35,397 nucleotides of DNA from an uncultured Aureimonas sp. (GTDB lineage Bacteria > Pseudomonadota > Alphaproteobacteria > Rhizobiales > Rhizobiaceae), in NCBI RefSeq assembly GCF_913775355.1, contig NZ_CAJYIU010000184.1, positions 1 through 35,397 on the forward strand. Direction: 5' to 3'. Below are positions 15,918 through 24,426 of the stretch, in pieces; within the stretch, counting starts at the first letter, position 1, and every line of letters begins with the position of its first letter. Under the pieces are notes generated by a model. That model searched no databases and was not told where the DNA came from. It was given only the letters and a program-made list of their open reading frames with translations. Made by a program: the position numbers and the translations under genes.

Positions 15918-16661
15918 TCAGCCGGTGATCGACAGGCTGCCGAAGCCCGGTACCTTGAGGAGCCCCCGGAACGGATCGATCCCGGCCACGAGGCCGAGGA
16001 ACTGCAGCTCGAGACCGCTTCTGGCACCGATCGCGAAGCCGGCATAGCCGAAGAGCGAGGCCCGCAATTCATGAGCCTCGCTGTCCAGCGCGACGAGGCG
16101 GCCGTCGACCGGATAGTCCCGCCCGACGGCCGCGGGCGGCAGCACCGCGCCGAGCTCCGGCACCGAGCGCAGGACATGCGCTACGAAGCTGTTGGAGTTG
16201 GGGCCGGGAAAGATGCGGTAGCCGCCGCTGGCCGCATAGGGATAGGCGTCGATCGCGGCGCGGATCTCGGGGATCGCCCGCTCGGCGGCCGCGCCTTCTA
16301 GCTGCGCCACGATGCGCGGCACGTTGGAGTACCAGCGACCGTCCGCCGGGTAGCCGTTGCGGCGGATCGGCGATCCCCATCCGACCTTGTCGAACCGCTC
16401 GTAGCGCGCCGCGCCCTGCGGCTTCAGGACGATCCAGGAATGCTCGGACAGCGCGCCCTTCAGCCCGCCGGTGCGCGCCGCCATGATGTAGACGGCCGCC
16501 GCATCATTCGCGTCGGCCGCGGGCAGCACGGCGGCCGAGGTCCAGTTCGCCTCGCGCCACGACGCCGGATGCTCGCCGAGCTTCCAGACGAGCAGCGACA
16601 GCGCCGCCGGCAGGAGAAAGACGAGAACGAGGCCGATAAGGGCGGCACGCAGCAAGGCCAT
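15918..16661 (-). CDS. DUF3750 membrane-anchored protein
   Basis: A 247-residue protein of the DUF3750 family, function unknown. One N-terminal membrane helix (residues 5-26) anchors a periplasmic domain. Family blocks visible are EHSWIVLKPQGAARYERFDKVGWG, split here as SWIVLKPQ and RFDKVGWG, then PADGRWYSN and YRIFPGPNSNSFVAHVLR, where the spaced His and Asn recall a papain-like or NlpC-like core. I do not claim catalysis. AGGA lies six bases before the ATG. It is divergent from the asparaginase across 80 bases. Confidence 0.8.
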   Translation of the reverse strand: MALLRAALIGLVLVFLLPAALSLLVWKLGEHPASWREANWTSAAVLPAADANDAAAVYIMAARTGGLKGALSEHSWIVLKPQGAARYERFDKVGWGSPIRRNGYPADGRWYSNVPRIVAQLEGAAAERAIPEIRAAIDAYPYAASGGYRIFPGPNSNSFVAHVLRSVPELGAVLPPAAVGRDYPVDGRLVALDSEAHELRASLFGYAGFAIGARSGLELQFLGLVAGIDPFRGLLKVPGFGSLSITG

Positions 16662-16741
16662 CGAGGTTCCTGTGACGGCAGGGAGGGAGCGTGCTAGGGC
16701 TCCAAACCACGGATGAGGACGTGGCGGGGAGCCTTGCAGCC

Positions 16742-17746
16742 ATGACGACGGATATCGTGATCGAGACGACGCGCGGCAATGCCGTGGAAAGCCGGCACAA
16801 GGTGCGGGGGCTCGTGTGCGATGCCTTGGGCACGCCCGTGCTGGCCTTCGGCGATATCGACCGGCCCGTGTTCCCGCGATCGGCGATCAAGGTCTTCCAG
16901 GCCATTCCGCTGATGGAGACGGGCGCGGCCGACGCGCTCGGGCTCGACACCGGTGACCTGTCACTCGCCTGCGCCTCGCATTCCGGTGAGCCGGGCCATG
17001 TGGCGCGCGCGGCCTCGGTCCTCGCCAAGGCTGGCCTTTCCGAACACCATCTCGAGTGCGGCTGCCATTGGCCGTTCGACCAGCCGGTCGCGCTAGCGCT
17101 CGCCCGTGCCGGCGGGGAGCCCGGGCAGCTCCACAACAACTGCTCCGGCAAGCATGCCGGCTTCCTCTGCACCGCGATCCACGAGCGCGAGGACCCCGCG
17201 GGCTATGTGGGCGCCGACCACGCCGTCCAGCGACGGGTGCGCGACGTCCTCGCCGATCTGACCGAGACGCGACCCGGCGAAGACCAGCCCGCCGGCATCG
17301 ACGGCTGCGCGATCCCGACCTATGCCGCGCCGCTTCGCGGTTTCGCCAAGGGCTTTGCGCGTCTCGCCGCCGGGCAGGGCGTCGACGGCGCCCGCGCGGC
17401 GGCGGGGCGGCGGCTGATGGCCGCCTGCATGGCGGAACCCTGGTTCATGGCCGGCACACGGCGCGCCTGCGTGTCGCTGATGGAGGCCGCGCCCGGCCGC
17501 GTCTTCGCCAAGACCGGCGCCGAGGGCGTCTTCTGCGGCGCGGTGCCCGAACTCGGGCTCGGCTTCGCGCTGAAGGTCGACGACGGGGCGACGCGCGCGT
17601 CGGAGGCCGCCGTCGCTGCGGTGCTCGCAAGGGTGTTCCGCAGCCGCGACGGCGCATTGGCCGAGCGCTACGACGCCTTGTCGCACACGACCTTGCGCAA
17701 CTGGCAGGGCACCAAGGTGGGCGAGGTCCGGGCGGTCGACGCCTAG
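16742..17746 (+). CDS. Asparaginase (Rhizobium etli type II, class 3 family)
   Basis: A 334-residue member of the rhizobial asparaginase family (ReAII/ReAV type), which hydrolyses asparagine to aspartate and ammonia and is unrelated to E. coli asparaginases. The serine-lysine pair is in FPRSAIKVFQ (Ser47, Lys50). The proposed metal site residues match NNCSGKHAGFL (Cys134, Lys137) and AGIDGCAIP (Asp187, Cys189). A second lysine lies in FAKTGAEGVFCG. ATG 16742 is chosen because the family opening (IVIETTRGNAVESRH) starts just after it; an in-frame GTG at 16691 has a better purine tract but adds 17 atypical residues. It ends in CTAG shared with the convergent NYN gene. Confidence 0.9.
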   Translation: MTTDIVIETTRGNAVESRHKVRGLVCDALGTPVLAFGDIDRPVFPRSAIKVFQAIPLMETGAADALGLDTGDLSLACASHSGEPGHVARAASVLAKAGLSEHHLECGCHWPFDQPVALALARAGGEPGQLHNNCSGKHAGFLCTAIHEREDPAGYVGADHAVQRRVRDVLADLTETRPGEDQPAGIDGCAIPTYAAPLRGFAKGFARLAAGQGVDGARAAAGRRLMAACMAEPWFMAGTRRACVSLMEAAPGRVFAKTGAEGVFCGAVPELGLGFALKVDDGATRASEAAVAAVLARVFRSRDGALAERYDALSHTTLRNWQGTKVGEVRAVDA

Positions 17747-18522
17747 GCCGGCGTGGCTGGCTTGCGCCGCGAGCGGCGCTTCGGCGCGGCCGCGACCGTG
17801 GCGCCGGCAGCCGGCGGCGACGACGCGGCGCGCAGGCGGAGGCGAAGCATCCCGCCCGCCGTCTTTTCGAGATCGAAGAGGCCGGAGTCGCGCACGAGAT
17901 CGCTCAGCTTCTTGTGCCCGTAGGTGCGCGGGTCGAAGTCCGAGAAGCGGTTGAGAAGCCGCTGACCGAACTGGCCGAGGGCCACCCAGCCGTCGTCGGT
18001 CTCGATCTGGTCCATCACCTGCCGCAGCATCGGCTCGACGCTGGCGGCCCGCTCGATCGCGGGCGCCGCGGCGGCCACGTCGGCCCGCAGGTTCTCGGTA
18101 TAGACGAAGCGCCGGCAGGCCTGACGGAAGCTCTCCGGCGTCTTCTGCTCGCCGAACCCGTAGACGTCGATGCCGTGCTCGCGAATGCGCGCAGCCAGGC
18201 GCGTGAAGTCGCTGTCGGAGGAGACGAGGCAGAAGCCGTCGAAGCGCCCGGAATGCAGAAGGTCCATCGCGTCGATGACAAGCGCGATGTCGGAGGCGTT
18301 CTTGCCCGTCACGTAGGCGAACTGCTGGTGCGGAATGATCGCGTGCTTCGACAGGACCTCGGTCCAGCCGCGCGAGCGCGAGGAGGAGAAGTCGCCGTAG
18401 ATGCGGCGCACGCTCGCCTCGCCGATGGTCGCGATCTCCTCGAACAGGCCGTCGGCGATCTGCGCCGAGGCGTTGTCGGCGTCGATCAGAACGGCGAGGC
18501 GGGCCGGTCGGTCCTCACGCAT
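17743..18522 (-). CDS. NYN-domain (PIN-like) protein with OST-HTH/LOTUS domain
   Basis: A 259-residue protein of the LabA/NYN family. Residues 8-140 form the NYN domain, a PIN-like RNase fold, with acidic clusters at AVLIDADNAS (Asp14, Asp16), SDIALVIDAMD and CLVSSDSDFTRLA. Residues about 160-235 (VMDQIETDDGWVALGQFGQR, then DPRTYGHKKLSDLVRDSGLF) match an OST-HTH/LOTUS RNA-binding domain. The tail is Ala/Arg-rich. Such proteins are predicted RNA nucleases; the substrate is unknown. GGGAGG precedes the ATG. Only 14 bases separate it from the upstream corA gene, so the two are probably co-transcribed. Confidence 0.87.
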   Translation of the reverse strand: MREDRPARLAVLIDADNASAQIADGLFEEIATIGEASVRRIYGDFSSSRSRGWTEVLSKHAIIPHQQFAYVTGKNASDIALVIDAMDLLHSGRFDGFCLVSSDSDFTRLAARIREHGIDVYGFGEQKTPESFRQACRRFVYTENLRADVAAAAPAIERAASVEPMLRQVMDQIETDDGWVALGQFGQRLLNRFSDFDPRTYGHKKLSDLVRDSGLFDLEKTAGGMLRLRLRAASSPPAAGATVAAAPKRRSRRKPATPA

Positions 18523-18536
18523 GGGCGAAACCTCCC

Positions 18537-19595
18537 TCAGAGCCATTTCTTGTAGCGGAAGAAGAGGAGCGGAAAGACCGCGGTCAGCACCATCAGGACG
18601 ATGGCGAGCGGATAGCCGAAGGTCCAGTTGAGCTCTGGCATATGGACGAAGTTCATGCCGTAGATCGAGGCGACCAGCGTCGGCGGCATGAAGCCGACGG
18701 CGGCGACCGAGAAGATCTTGATGATGGCGTTCTGCTCGATCGAGATCATGCCGACCGTGGTGTCGAGCAGGAACGTCGTCTTGTTCGACAGGAAGGACAC
18801 GAAGTCGTTCAGCGAATGGATATCGCGCGCCATCGCCTTCACGCGCATCTTCAACTCCTTCTGCGGCTTGCGCCGGTCCAGGACGAACTGGAGGAAGGGC
18901 AGGAGGCGGTCGAGGGTGGCAAGGCTTTCCCGCGTCCGCGAGGCGAGATCGCCCGCCGCGCCGAGCCGCTGCAGCAGTTCCTTGAAGTCGGAGGTCGCGG
19001 TCGGCGTGTTGTCGCTCGACGAGCGGAAGATGTCGGTGCCGATCCGGTCGAGGTCGGCCGCGATCGATTCCAGAAGGTCGGCCATGCGGTCGATGACCGT
19101 CTCGAGAAGGCCGATGGCGATGGAATCGGCTGTCGGCCCGCGCATGCGCGAGGGCTTGGGCGGTGCGGGCGGCGGGCCGTAGAGGAGCGTCGAGGCGAAG
19201 GACGCGTTGCCGCCATCGCTGCTTTCGCCGCGGCACAGCTTGTTGGAATAGATCTGGAACGAGCGCGGGTCGGTGTAGCGCAGCGTGATGACCCGCTGCC
19301 CGACGAGGATGAAGGTGACAGGCCCAAAGTCGGGGCGCCCCTCGTCCAGCCCGTAGACGAGCGAAGCGGTCATGAAGTCCCCGCCGTCCTCGGAATAGAG
19401 GCGGCTCGACACCTCGATCTCGCGCATCTCCTCGCGGGTCGGAACCTCGATGCCGCACAGGCTCTCGATCGCGTCCTCTTCCTCGCGCGTCGGATTGCGC
19501 AGGTCGATCCACACGGCTTCCGGCGGGAGTTCGTCCGGGGTGATGCGCGCATGGCGCCGAACCTGCGAACCGAAGACCGTGTAGGCGTCGATCAT
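18537..19595 (-). CDS. corA: CorA-family magnesium/divalent cation transporter
   Basis: A 352-residue CorA-type channel. The long cytosolic domain has the stalk helix rich in charged residues, followed by two C-terminal membrane helices. The signature YGMNF sits at the end of the first, and the family loop follows as VHMPELNW. The short basic tail FFRYKKWL lies on the cytosolic side. Length is normal for the family. ATG 19595 has GAGGA upstream; an earlier in-frame alternative start adds eight residues. It is the first gene of a likely two-gene unit with the NYN gene. Mg2+ is the usual substrate, with Co2+ or Ni2+ also possible. Confidence 0.9.
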   Translation of the reverse strand: MIDAYTVFGSQVRRHARITPDELPPEAVWIDLRNPTREEEDAIESLCGIEVPTREEMREIEVSSRLYSEDGGDFMTASLVYGLDEGRPDFGPVTFILVGQRVITLRYTDPRSFQIYSNKLCRGESSDGGNASFASTLLYGPPPAPPKPSRMRGPTADSIAIGLLETVIDRMADLLESIAADLDRIGTDIFRSSSDNTPTATSDFKELLQRLGAAGDLASRTRESLATLDRLLPFLQFVLDRRKPQKELKMRVKAMARDIHSLNDFVSFLSNKTTFLLDTTVGMISIEQNAIIKIFSVAAVGFMPPTLVASIYGMNFVHMPELNWTFGYPLAIVLMVLTAVFPLLFFRYKKWL

Positions 19596-19667
19596 GGGCC
19601 GATGTCCTCGCTCGAACAAACGCGCGGTGCCCTCTCAGGCCGCGCCGCATCGCTTGGGCGGGAGCCA

Positions 19668-19702
19668 AAGCCCGGTCCGTGCCGAAAGGCAAGTCCGGGC
19701 TT
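19668..19702 (-). terminator. Terminator-like hairpin after the small unknown gene
   Basis: AAGCCCGG and CCGGGCTT enclose a second stem, TGCC-GAAA-GGCA. On the minus strand it ends in a short T-run (CTTTGG), 49 bases beyond the stop of the small gene and before corA. The T-run is short, so it is a moderate candidate. Confidence 0.55.
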
Positions 19703-19750
19703 CATGACATTTTTCCGGAAGGCCGGTTCGCCGGGGGCCGGCAGTGCCTC

Positions 19751-20101
19751 TCAGACGAAGGGCGCGAGCGCCGGAACCGACTGGATGGCCTGATTCACCG
19801 TGTCCTCGCCGGCGGTCGACTTGGAATAGGCGACGAACTCTTCGGCGGTGGAGCGGATCTGGCCCATGTCGAGACCGAGGCCCATCAGCTTGGCGCCGAG
19901 CGCCATGATGCCGCCCGAGTAGTCCGACTCGCCGGAGGCCGCCATCGCGTCCGAAGCGCCCGGCGTCTCGGCGATCATCTTCGCCACCGCCGGATCCAAG
20001 CTTTCGGACTGCATGTAGGACAGGATGTGGCCGACCGCCGTCCTGGCGGTGTCGGTATCCGTTTCGGCCGAGGCGGCGATGCGGTCCCAGAGTTCGGTCA
20101 T
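19751..20101 (-). CDS. Small conserved-looking protein, possibly DUF2267-like
   Basis: A 116-residue soluble protein without signal peptide or membrane helix. It begins [20 protein letters not shown], continues with a helix [14 protein letters not shown], a central Gly/Met-rich stretch [20 protein letters not shown] and an end [16 protein letters not shown]. This layout (helical pair, flexible middle, final helix ending in Val) resembles small rhizobial proteins that I recall being filed under DUF2267 or DUF2780. The assignment is from memory and weak. GGAA precedes the ATG. It is divergent from the DUF853 ATPase gene across 162 bases. Confidence 0.75.
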   Translation of the reverse strand: MTELWDRIAASAETDTDTARTAVGHILSYMQSESLDPAVAKMIAETPGASDAMAASGESDYSGGIMALGAKLMGLGLDMGQIRSTAEEFVAYSKSTAGEDTVNQAIQSVPALAPFV

Positions 20102-20263
20102 GTCGGTTCCATTTCCCGTTCGTCCGCCGCTGGCCGGCGAAGCGGGCGGAACATGGCAAGTCTGCCGCTCCGACGCAATCGGCGGGCGCTTCGGCTGCGG
20201 AATCGACGGCGGGCGGGGCAAGGCGGTATCGTGCGGCCGTTGGGATGGCTTGGGAGCCGAATC

Positions 20264-21898
20264 ATGCTCGAAGACGGCCGCATTCTTCTCGGCGGGATCA
20301 GCACGGGCGCCGAGCCGAAGCCGGAATATCTCGAACTGCGCTACGCCAACCGCCACGGCCTCGTGACGGGCGCGACCGGCACAGGCAAGACGGTGACGCT
20401 GCAGGTCCTGGCGGAGGGGTTCTCCGAGGCCGGCGTGCCCGTCTTCTGCGCCGACATCAAGGGTGACCTTTCGGGTCTGTCGGAGCGCGGCGAGCCGAAG
20501 GAGGTCTTCGCCAAGCGGGCAGCCGAGATCGGCCTCGATCCCTGGTACAACGACTTCTATCCGGCGATCTTCTGGGACCTGTTCGGGCGCAAGGGTCATC
20601 CGGTGCGCACCACCGTGTCGGAGATGGGCCCGCTCCTCCTGTCGCGCCTGATGGACCTCACGGAAGCGCAGGAAGGGGCGCTCAACATCGCCTTCCGCAT
20701 CGCCGACGAAGACGGCCTGCTGCTTCTCGATCTGAAGGACCTTCAGGCGATGCTGGCGCACATCCTCGACCGCGCGGACGAGATTTCGCGGCTCTACGGC
20801 AACGTGTCCAAGAGCACGATCGGCGCGATCCAGCGCCAGCTCCTGGTTCTGGAAACGCAGGGCGGCGACCGCTTCTTCGGCGAGCCGGCCCTTTCGATCG
20901 ACGACATCATGCGGTGCGACCGCGAGGGGCGCGGTGTCGTCAGCGTGCTGGCGGCCGACGAGCTGATGCGCAGCCCGCGCCTTTACGCGACGTTCCTCCT
21001 GTGGCTGCTGTCCGAGCTTTTCGAGGAGTTGCCGGAGGCGGGCGACCTCGACAAGCCGAAGCTCGTGTTCTTCTTCGACGAGGCGCACCTCCTCTTCGAC
21101 GACGCGCCGAAGGCGCTGGTCGACCGCATCGAGCAGGTGGTGCGCCTCATCCGATCGAAGGGCGTCGGCGTCTTCTTCGTCACCCAGAACCCGCTCGACC
21201 TGCCGGAAAAGGTGCTCGCGCAGCTCGGCAACCGCATCCAGCATGCGTTGCGGGCCTACAGCCCACGCGAGCAGAAGGCGGTGCGCACCGCGGCCGAGAC
21301 GTTCCGCGCGAACCCGGCCTTCGACAGCGCCACGGCCATCACCGAGCTCGGCACCGGCGAGGCGCTGGTCTCCGTGCGGGGGGAGGGTGGCGCGCCGAGC
21401 ATCGTCGAGCGCGTGAAGATCCGCCCGCCGGCCGGCCGTGTCGGTCCGATCACCGATGCCGAGCGCGCCGAACTCATGCGCATGAGCCCGGTCGCGGGGC
21501 GCTACGACACGGCGGTCGATCGTGAGTCCGCCTACGAACTGCTGACGGGACGTGCCGAGGCCGAACTTCAGCGGCAGGAGACCGCGCGCGCCGAAGCCGA
21601 GGCCGCCGTCCAGCGCCAGCGCGACACCGGTCGTGCAAGGGCGGAGGCGGCGGCGAGGCGCTCGGCCGAACCGCGCGCTCCGTGGGGCGAGCCAAGCGAG
21701 GAGCGCTACGAGGAGGAACCTGTGCGCCGAGAGCGGCCCGCGCCCCGCGCGGCGCCCCGTGAAGCGGCTCGGCGGGCCGGCTATCAGCGCCAGACCGTCG
21801 CCGAGACCGTGATGAAGCAGGTGGGCCGCACTGTGGCATCCACCGTCACCACCGCGATCGTGCGCGGCATCCTCGGCTCGTTCAAGCGGGGGCGCTGA
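20264..21898 (+). CDS. HerA-like ATPase of the DUF853 family (YjgR-like)
   Basis: A 544-residue P-loop ATPase of the HerA/FtsK superfamily. Walker A is [15 protein letters not shown] (residues 33-47) and Walker B is [15 protein letters not shown] (around 265-280). A sensor-like stretch follows as [19 protein letters not shown]. Residues about 430-500 are an Ala/Arg/Glu-rich coil of low complexity, and the end ([20 protein letters not shown]) is a conserved tail. No nuclease partner such as NurA is adjacent, so a role in DNA repair or conjugation is not supported. GGGAG lies seven bases before the ATG. Biochemical function of the family is largely unknown. Confidence 0.9.
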   Translation: MLEDGRILLGGISTGAEPKPEYLELRYANRHGLVTGATGTGKTVTLQVLAEGFSEAGVPVFCADIKGDLSGLSERGEPKEVFAKRAAEIGLDPWYNDFYPAIFWDLFGRKGHPVRTTVSEMGPLLLSRLMDLTEAQEGALNIAFRIADEDGLLLLDLKDLQAMLAHILDRADEISRLYGNVSKSTIGAIQRQLLVLETQGGDRFFGEPALSIDDIMRCDREGRGVVSVLAADELMRSPRLYATFLLWLLSELFEELPEAGDLDKPKLVFFFDEAHLLFDDAPKALVDRIEQVVRLIRSKGVGVFFVTQNPLDLPEKVLAQLGNRIQHALRAYSPREQKAVRTAAETFRANPAFDSATAITELGTGEALVSVRGEGGAPSIVERVKIRPPAGRVGPITDAERAELMRMSPVAGRYDTAVDRESAYELLTGRAEAELQRQETARAEAEAAVQRQRDTGRARAEAAARRSAEPRAPWGEPSEERYEEEPVRRERPAPRAAPREAARRAGYQRQTVAETVMKQVGRTVASTVTTAIVRGILGSFKRGR

Positions 21899-21965
21899 CC
21901 ACCGGCCTCGCAACTCCGCCCGCCGATCCCCATCTCAAGAGAAACGCGAACAGGAGTTGCGACGC

Positions 21966-22196
21966 ATGAAATCCGGCCCGGCCGCCTTCGTCCTCTGGCT
22001 CTGCTGCATCATGGGCATCTGCGGATTGCACCGGTTTTATCTCGGGCGTCCGCTGACCGGACTTGTCTGGCTGTTCACCTTCGGCCTGTTCGGCATCGGC
22101 CAGCTGATCGACCTGTTCCTCCTGCCCTCGATGGTGCGACAGGAAAATCTGGAGCGTCGGCAGGACCGGATGGAAGCCCGCCCGGTCCTGCGCTGA
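21966..22196 (+). CDS. TM2-domain membrane protein
   Basis: A 76-residue inner-membrane protein made of a TM2 domain. Two hydrophobic helices are joined by the conserved turn GICGLHRFYLGRPLTGL, a variant of the DRF-type motif, and followed by GLFGIGQLIDLFLLPSMV. A charged tail (QENLERRQDRMEAR) ends it. AGGAG lies nine bases before ATG 21966; an in-frame TTG at 21957 adds three residues and is less likely. It starts 67 bases after the DUF853 gene and may share its transcript. The function of such small TM2 proteins is unknown. Confidence 0.88.
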   Translation: MKSGPAAFVLWLCCIMGICGLHRFYLGRPLTGLVWLFTFGLFGIGQLIDLFLLPSMVRQENLERRQDRMEARPVLR

Positions 22197-22206
22197 CCTC
22201 GGCCGC

Positions 22207-23772
22207 TCAGACCTTTACCGCCGCCGGGTCCCATCCGGCGGCTTCCAGCCGCGCGCGGTCGGGGGCGGGATCGCTCAGCATGAGAGAGTGCAGGGCGGGC
22301 GTGCGGTCTCCCTTTCCGAGCCCGAGCGCTGCCAGCACCTTGCCGCCCTTGATGTAGAAGGCGGTGTAGGAGTTTTCGCCGAGCGAGCCTTCGATGTGCA
22401 CCTCGTCGAAGTCCTCGGCATGGCCGAGATAGCTGAGGCGCCCGTGCTGGGCCGACCAAAAATAGGGGATGCCTCGGAACGGCGAGGCATCGCCGAGCAT
22501 CGCCCCGGCCGCGTGGCGTCCGTGCTGTTCGGCGACCCGCCAGTGCTCGATCCGCGCCGTCTCGCCGGTGGCCGCCAGCGGGAAGGCGGCGATGTCGCCA
22601 CCGGCATGAAGGCCCTCCGCAGCCTTCAGCGTCTCGTCGACCTTGATGCCCTTGCCGTCCCGCTCCGCGCCGGTCACGAGATCGGAGCGCGGCGCTGCCC
22701 CGAGCGCGGCAATCACCAGGTCCGCCTCGATCGACGTGCCGTCCTTCAGCGTGACCGCCGATACCTTGCCGTCCCGCGTTTCGAGCGCGGCAAGTTCCGC
22801 CCCCGCGCGCACGTCGACGCCCTTGGCGCGGTGCGTCGCCAGAAGCTGGCGGGCGACGTCCTCGCCGAATTGCTTGGCGAACGGCAGTTCGCTGCGCGAG
22901 ATCACCGTAACCGATCGCTCGTCGCCCACGAGGCTGGCGGCCGCCTCCATGCCGATGAAGCCGGAGCCGACGATCACGATGCGCTTGGCGCCGGCCAGTT
23001 GGTCCTTCAGCTTGCGGGCGTCGTCGTGGCTGCGCAGCGACACGACGTTGGCGGCATCGGCGCCCTTGAGCTTCAGCGGAACCGCGTCGCTGCCGGGCGC
23101 GGCGAAACATTCGTCGTAGTCCAGCGTCTCGCCATCGGCGAGATGCAGGCGTTTGGCGCCCGCGTCGATCCGCTCCACCGCGGTCTCCACCAGTTCGACG
23201 CCGAGGCCTTTCAGCTTGTCGGCGGGGTAGAGCGCCAGCGCGTCGTCGGTCTTCTTGCCCTGCAGGTAGGTCTTCGACAGGTCGGTGCGGTCGTAGGGCG
23301 GCTCTCGCTCCGGCACGAACATCACGATACGGCCGTCGAAGCCGCGGCGGACCAGTTCTTCGGCGCAGGAGAGGCCCGCCGCGCCGCCGCCGACGATCGC
23401 GAATACCCGGGCCTCGCCACTCTGGCGCTTGCCGGCCTCGACCTCCGGGCGATGCTGCTCGGCGCCGTCCGGCACCTCGACCATCACCCGCCCGTTCTCG
23501 ACGCTGGCGGCAAAGCGCGACAGGCATCCTTTGCCCGGCGGTTCGAGGTGATCGCCGGATTCGAGGTCGAAGATCGCATGATGCCATGGGCAGATCACGC
23601 GGTTGCCGACGCGCTTGCCGTTCTTCAGCGGGGCGCCCTTGTGCGTGCAGGTCGCACCGGTCGCCAGAACCCGGTCCCCGTCGCGCGCCAGGAGGATCTT
23701 AAGATCGCCGACGCTGACTTCCGTCAGCCCGTCGGACGGCAGGTCGGCAAGGGCGAGAACGTCGTGGCGCAT
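22207..23772 (-). CDS. FAD-dependent oxidoreductase with N-terminal Rieske domain (AIF-like)
   Basis: A 521-residue fusion of a Rieske [2Fe-2S] domain and an AIF/ferredoxin-reductase-type flavoprotein, as in AIFM3 and bacterial homologues. Rieske ligands are C42-x-H44 in CTHKGAPL and C61-x2-H64 in CPWHHAIFD. The FAD dinucleotide fold is at FAIVGGGAAGLSCAEEL (128-133), the NAD(P)H fold at IVIVGSGFIGMEAA (269-274), and the second FAD contact at GLHAGGDIAAFPL. Electrons would pass from NAD(P)H through FAD, possibly to the Rieske centre. The partner is unknown and no oxygenase gene is nearby. GGGAG precedes ATG 23772; the frame is open for 28 more codons without family residues. Confidence 0.92.
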   Translation of the reverse strand: MRHDVLALADLPSDGLTEVSVGDLKILLARDGDRVLATGATCTHKGAPLKNGKRVGNRVICPWHHAIFDLESGDHLEPPGKGCLSRFAASVENGRVMVEVPDGAEQHRPEVEAGKRQSGEARVFAIVGGGAAGLSCAEELVRRGFDGRIVMFVPEREPPYDRTDLSKTYLQGKKTDDALALYPADKLKGLGVELVETAVERIDAGAKRLHLADGETLDYDECFAAPGSDAVPLKLKGADAANVVSLRSHDDARKLKDQLAGAKRIVIVGSGFIGMEAAASLVGDERSVTVISRSELPFAKQFGEDVARQLLATHRAKGVDVRAGAELAALETRDGKVSAVTLKDGTSIEADLVIAALGAAPRSDLVTGAERDGKGIKVDETLKAAEGLHAGGDIAAFPLAATGETARIEHWRVAEQHGRHAAGAMLGDASPFRGIPYFWSAQHGRLSYLGHAEDFDEVHIEGSLGENSYTAFYIKGGKVLAALGLGKGDRTPALHSLMLSDPAPDRARLEAAGWDPAAVKV

Positions 23773-23926
23773 GGGGCGGCTCCCGTCTGGAATGGTTCCA
23801 CCTAACAAGATGCCGGCTCGCGCGTTCCCGGCCTTGGACAGTTTGGCACGCCGCACGCGCTGTTCGGTCGCGCCGCCGGTCTATATGAACGGCAGGCATC
23901 CCCGATGCGCGAAAGGCTTTTCCGAC

Positions 23927-24331
23927 ATGAGCGATCACCCACGCGCGCCGCGTCTCGAACCCTGGAAGGTCGGCCTACGCGGACGTTGCCCGCGCTGCGG
24001 CGAAGGTCGCCTGTTCGACGGCTTCCTCACGCTCGCCAAGGGCTGCGAGCGGTGCGGCCTCGACTATTCCTTCGCGGATCCGGCCGATGGTCCGGCCTTC
24101 TTCGTTGTCTGCTTCGGCTGCGTGCCGGCCGTGCTCTTCGCCGTATGGCTGGAGATCGCCTTCGAGCCGTCGGTCTGGGTCCACGTCTTCGTGTCGCTGC
24201 CGTTCCTGCTCCTTACCTGCATCCTGCCGCTTCGACCACTGAAGGGCTGGCTGGTGGCGAGCCAGTATTACCACAAGGCGGAGGAGGGGCGCCTCGTCGT
24301 GCCGCCCGGCGGGACAGGAAGCGAGCGCTGA
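23927..24331 (+). CDS. DUF983 membrane protein with zinc ribbon
   Basis: A 134-residue DUF983-family protein. A short N-terminal zinc-ribbon-like pair of CxxC motifs, RGRCPRCGEGRLFDG and GCERCGLDYSFADPADGP, precedes two membrane helices (about residues 61-80 and 85-105). The family is widespread in alphaproteobacteria. Some homologues sit next to cytochrome oxidase genes, which hints at metal handling or oxidase assembly, but no such gene is adjacent here. AAAGG lies upstream of the ATG. It is divergent from the Rieske-AIF gene. Confidence 0.88.
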   Translation: MSDHPRAPRLEPWKVGLRGRCPRCGEGRLFDGFLTLAKGCERCGLDYSFADPADGPAFFVVCFGCVPAVLFAVWLEIAFEPSVWVHVFVSLPFLLLTCILPLRPLKGWLVASQYYHKAEEGRLVVPPGGTGSER

Positions 24332-24426
24332 ATTTCACGATGCCGAGGCTTCATCACCCGGCCCGAGCTTTGTAGGCTGCACCCCAATGGTTCGGCGCCG
24401 TCCGGACCTTGGGAGAGAGCCGACGC

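Noticed and set aside
20264-21898. HerA-NurA type defence or DNA-end resection system
   Set aside because: The ATPase belongs to the housekeeping-like DUF853 group and no nuclease, Sir2 or other defence partner is adjacent.
22288-23805. Plus-strand open frame of about 500 codons
   Set aside because: It lies wholly opposite the Rieske-AIF oxidoreductase, whose cofactor motifs are unmistakable; the composition is that of a shadow frame.
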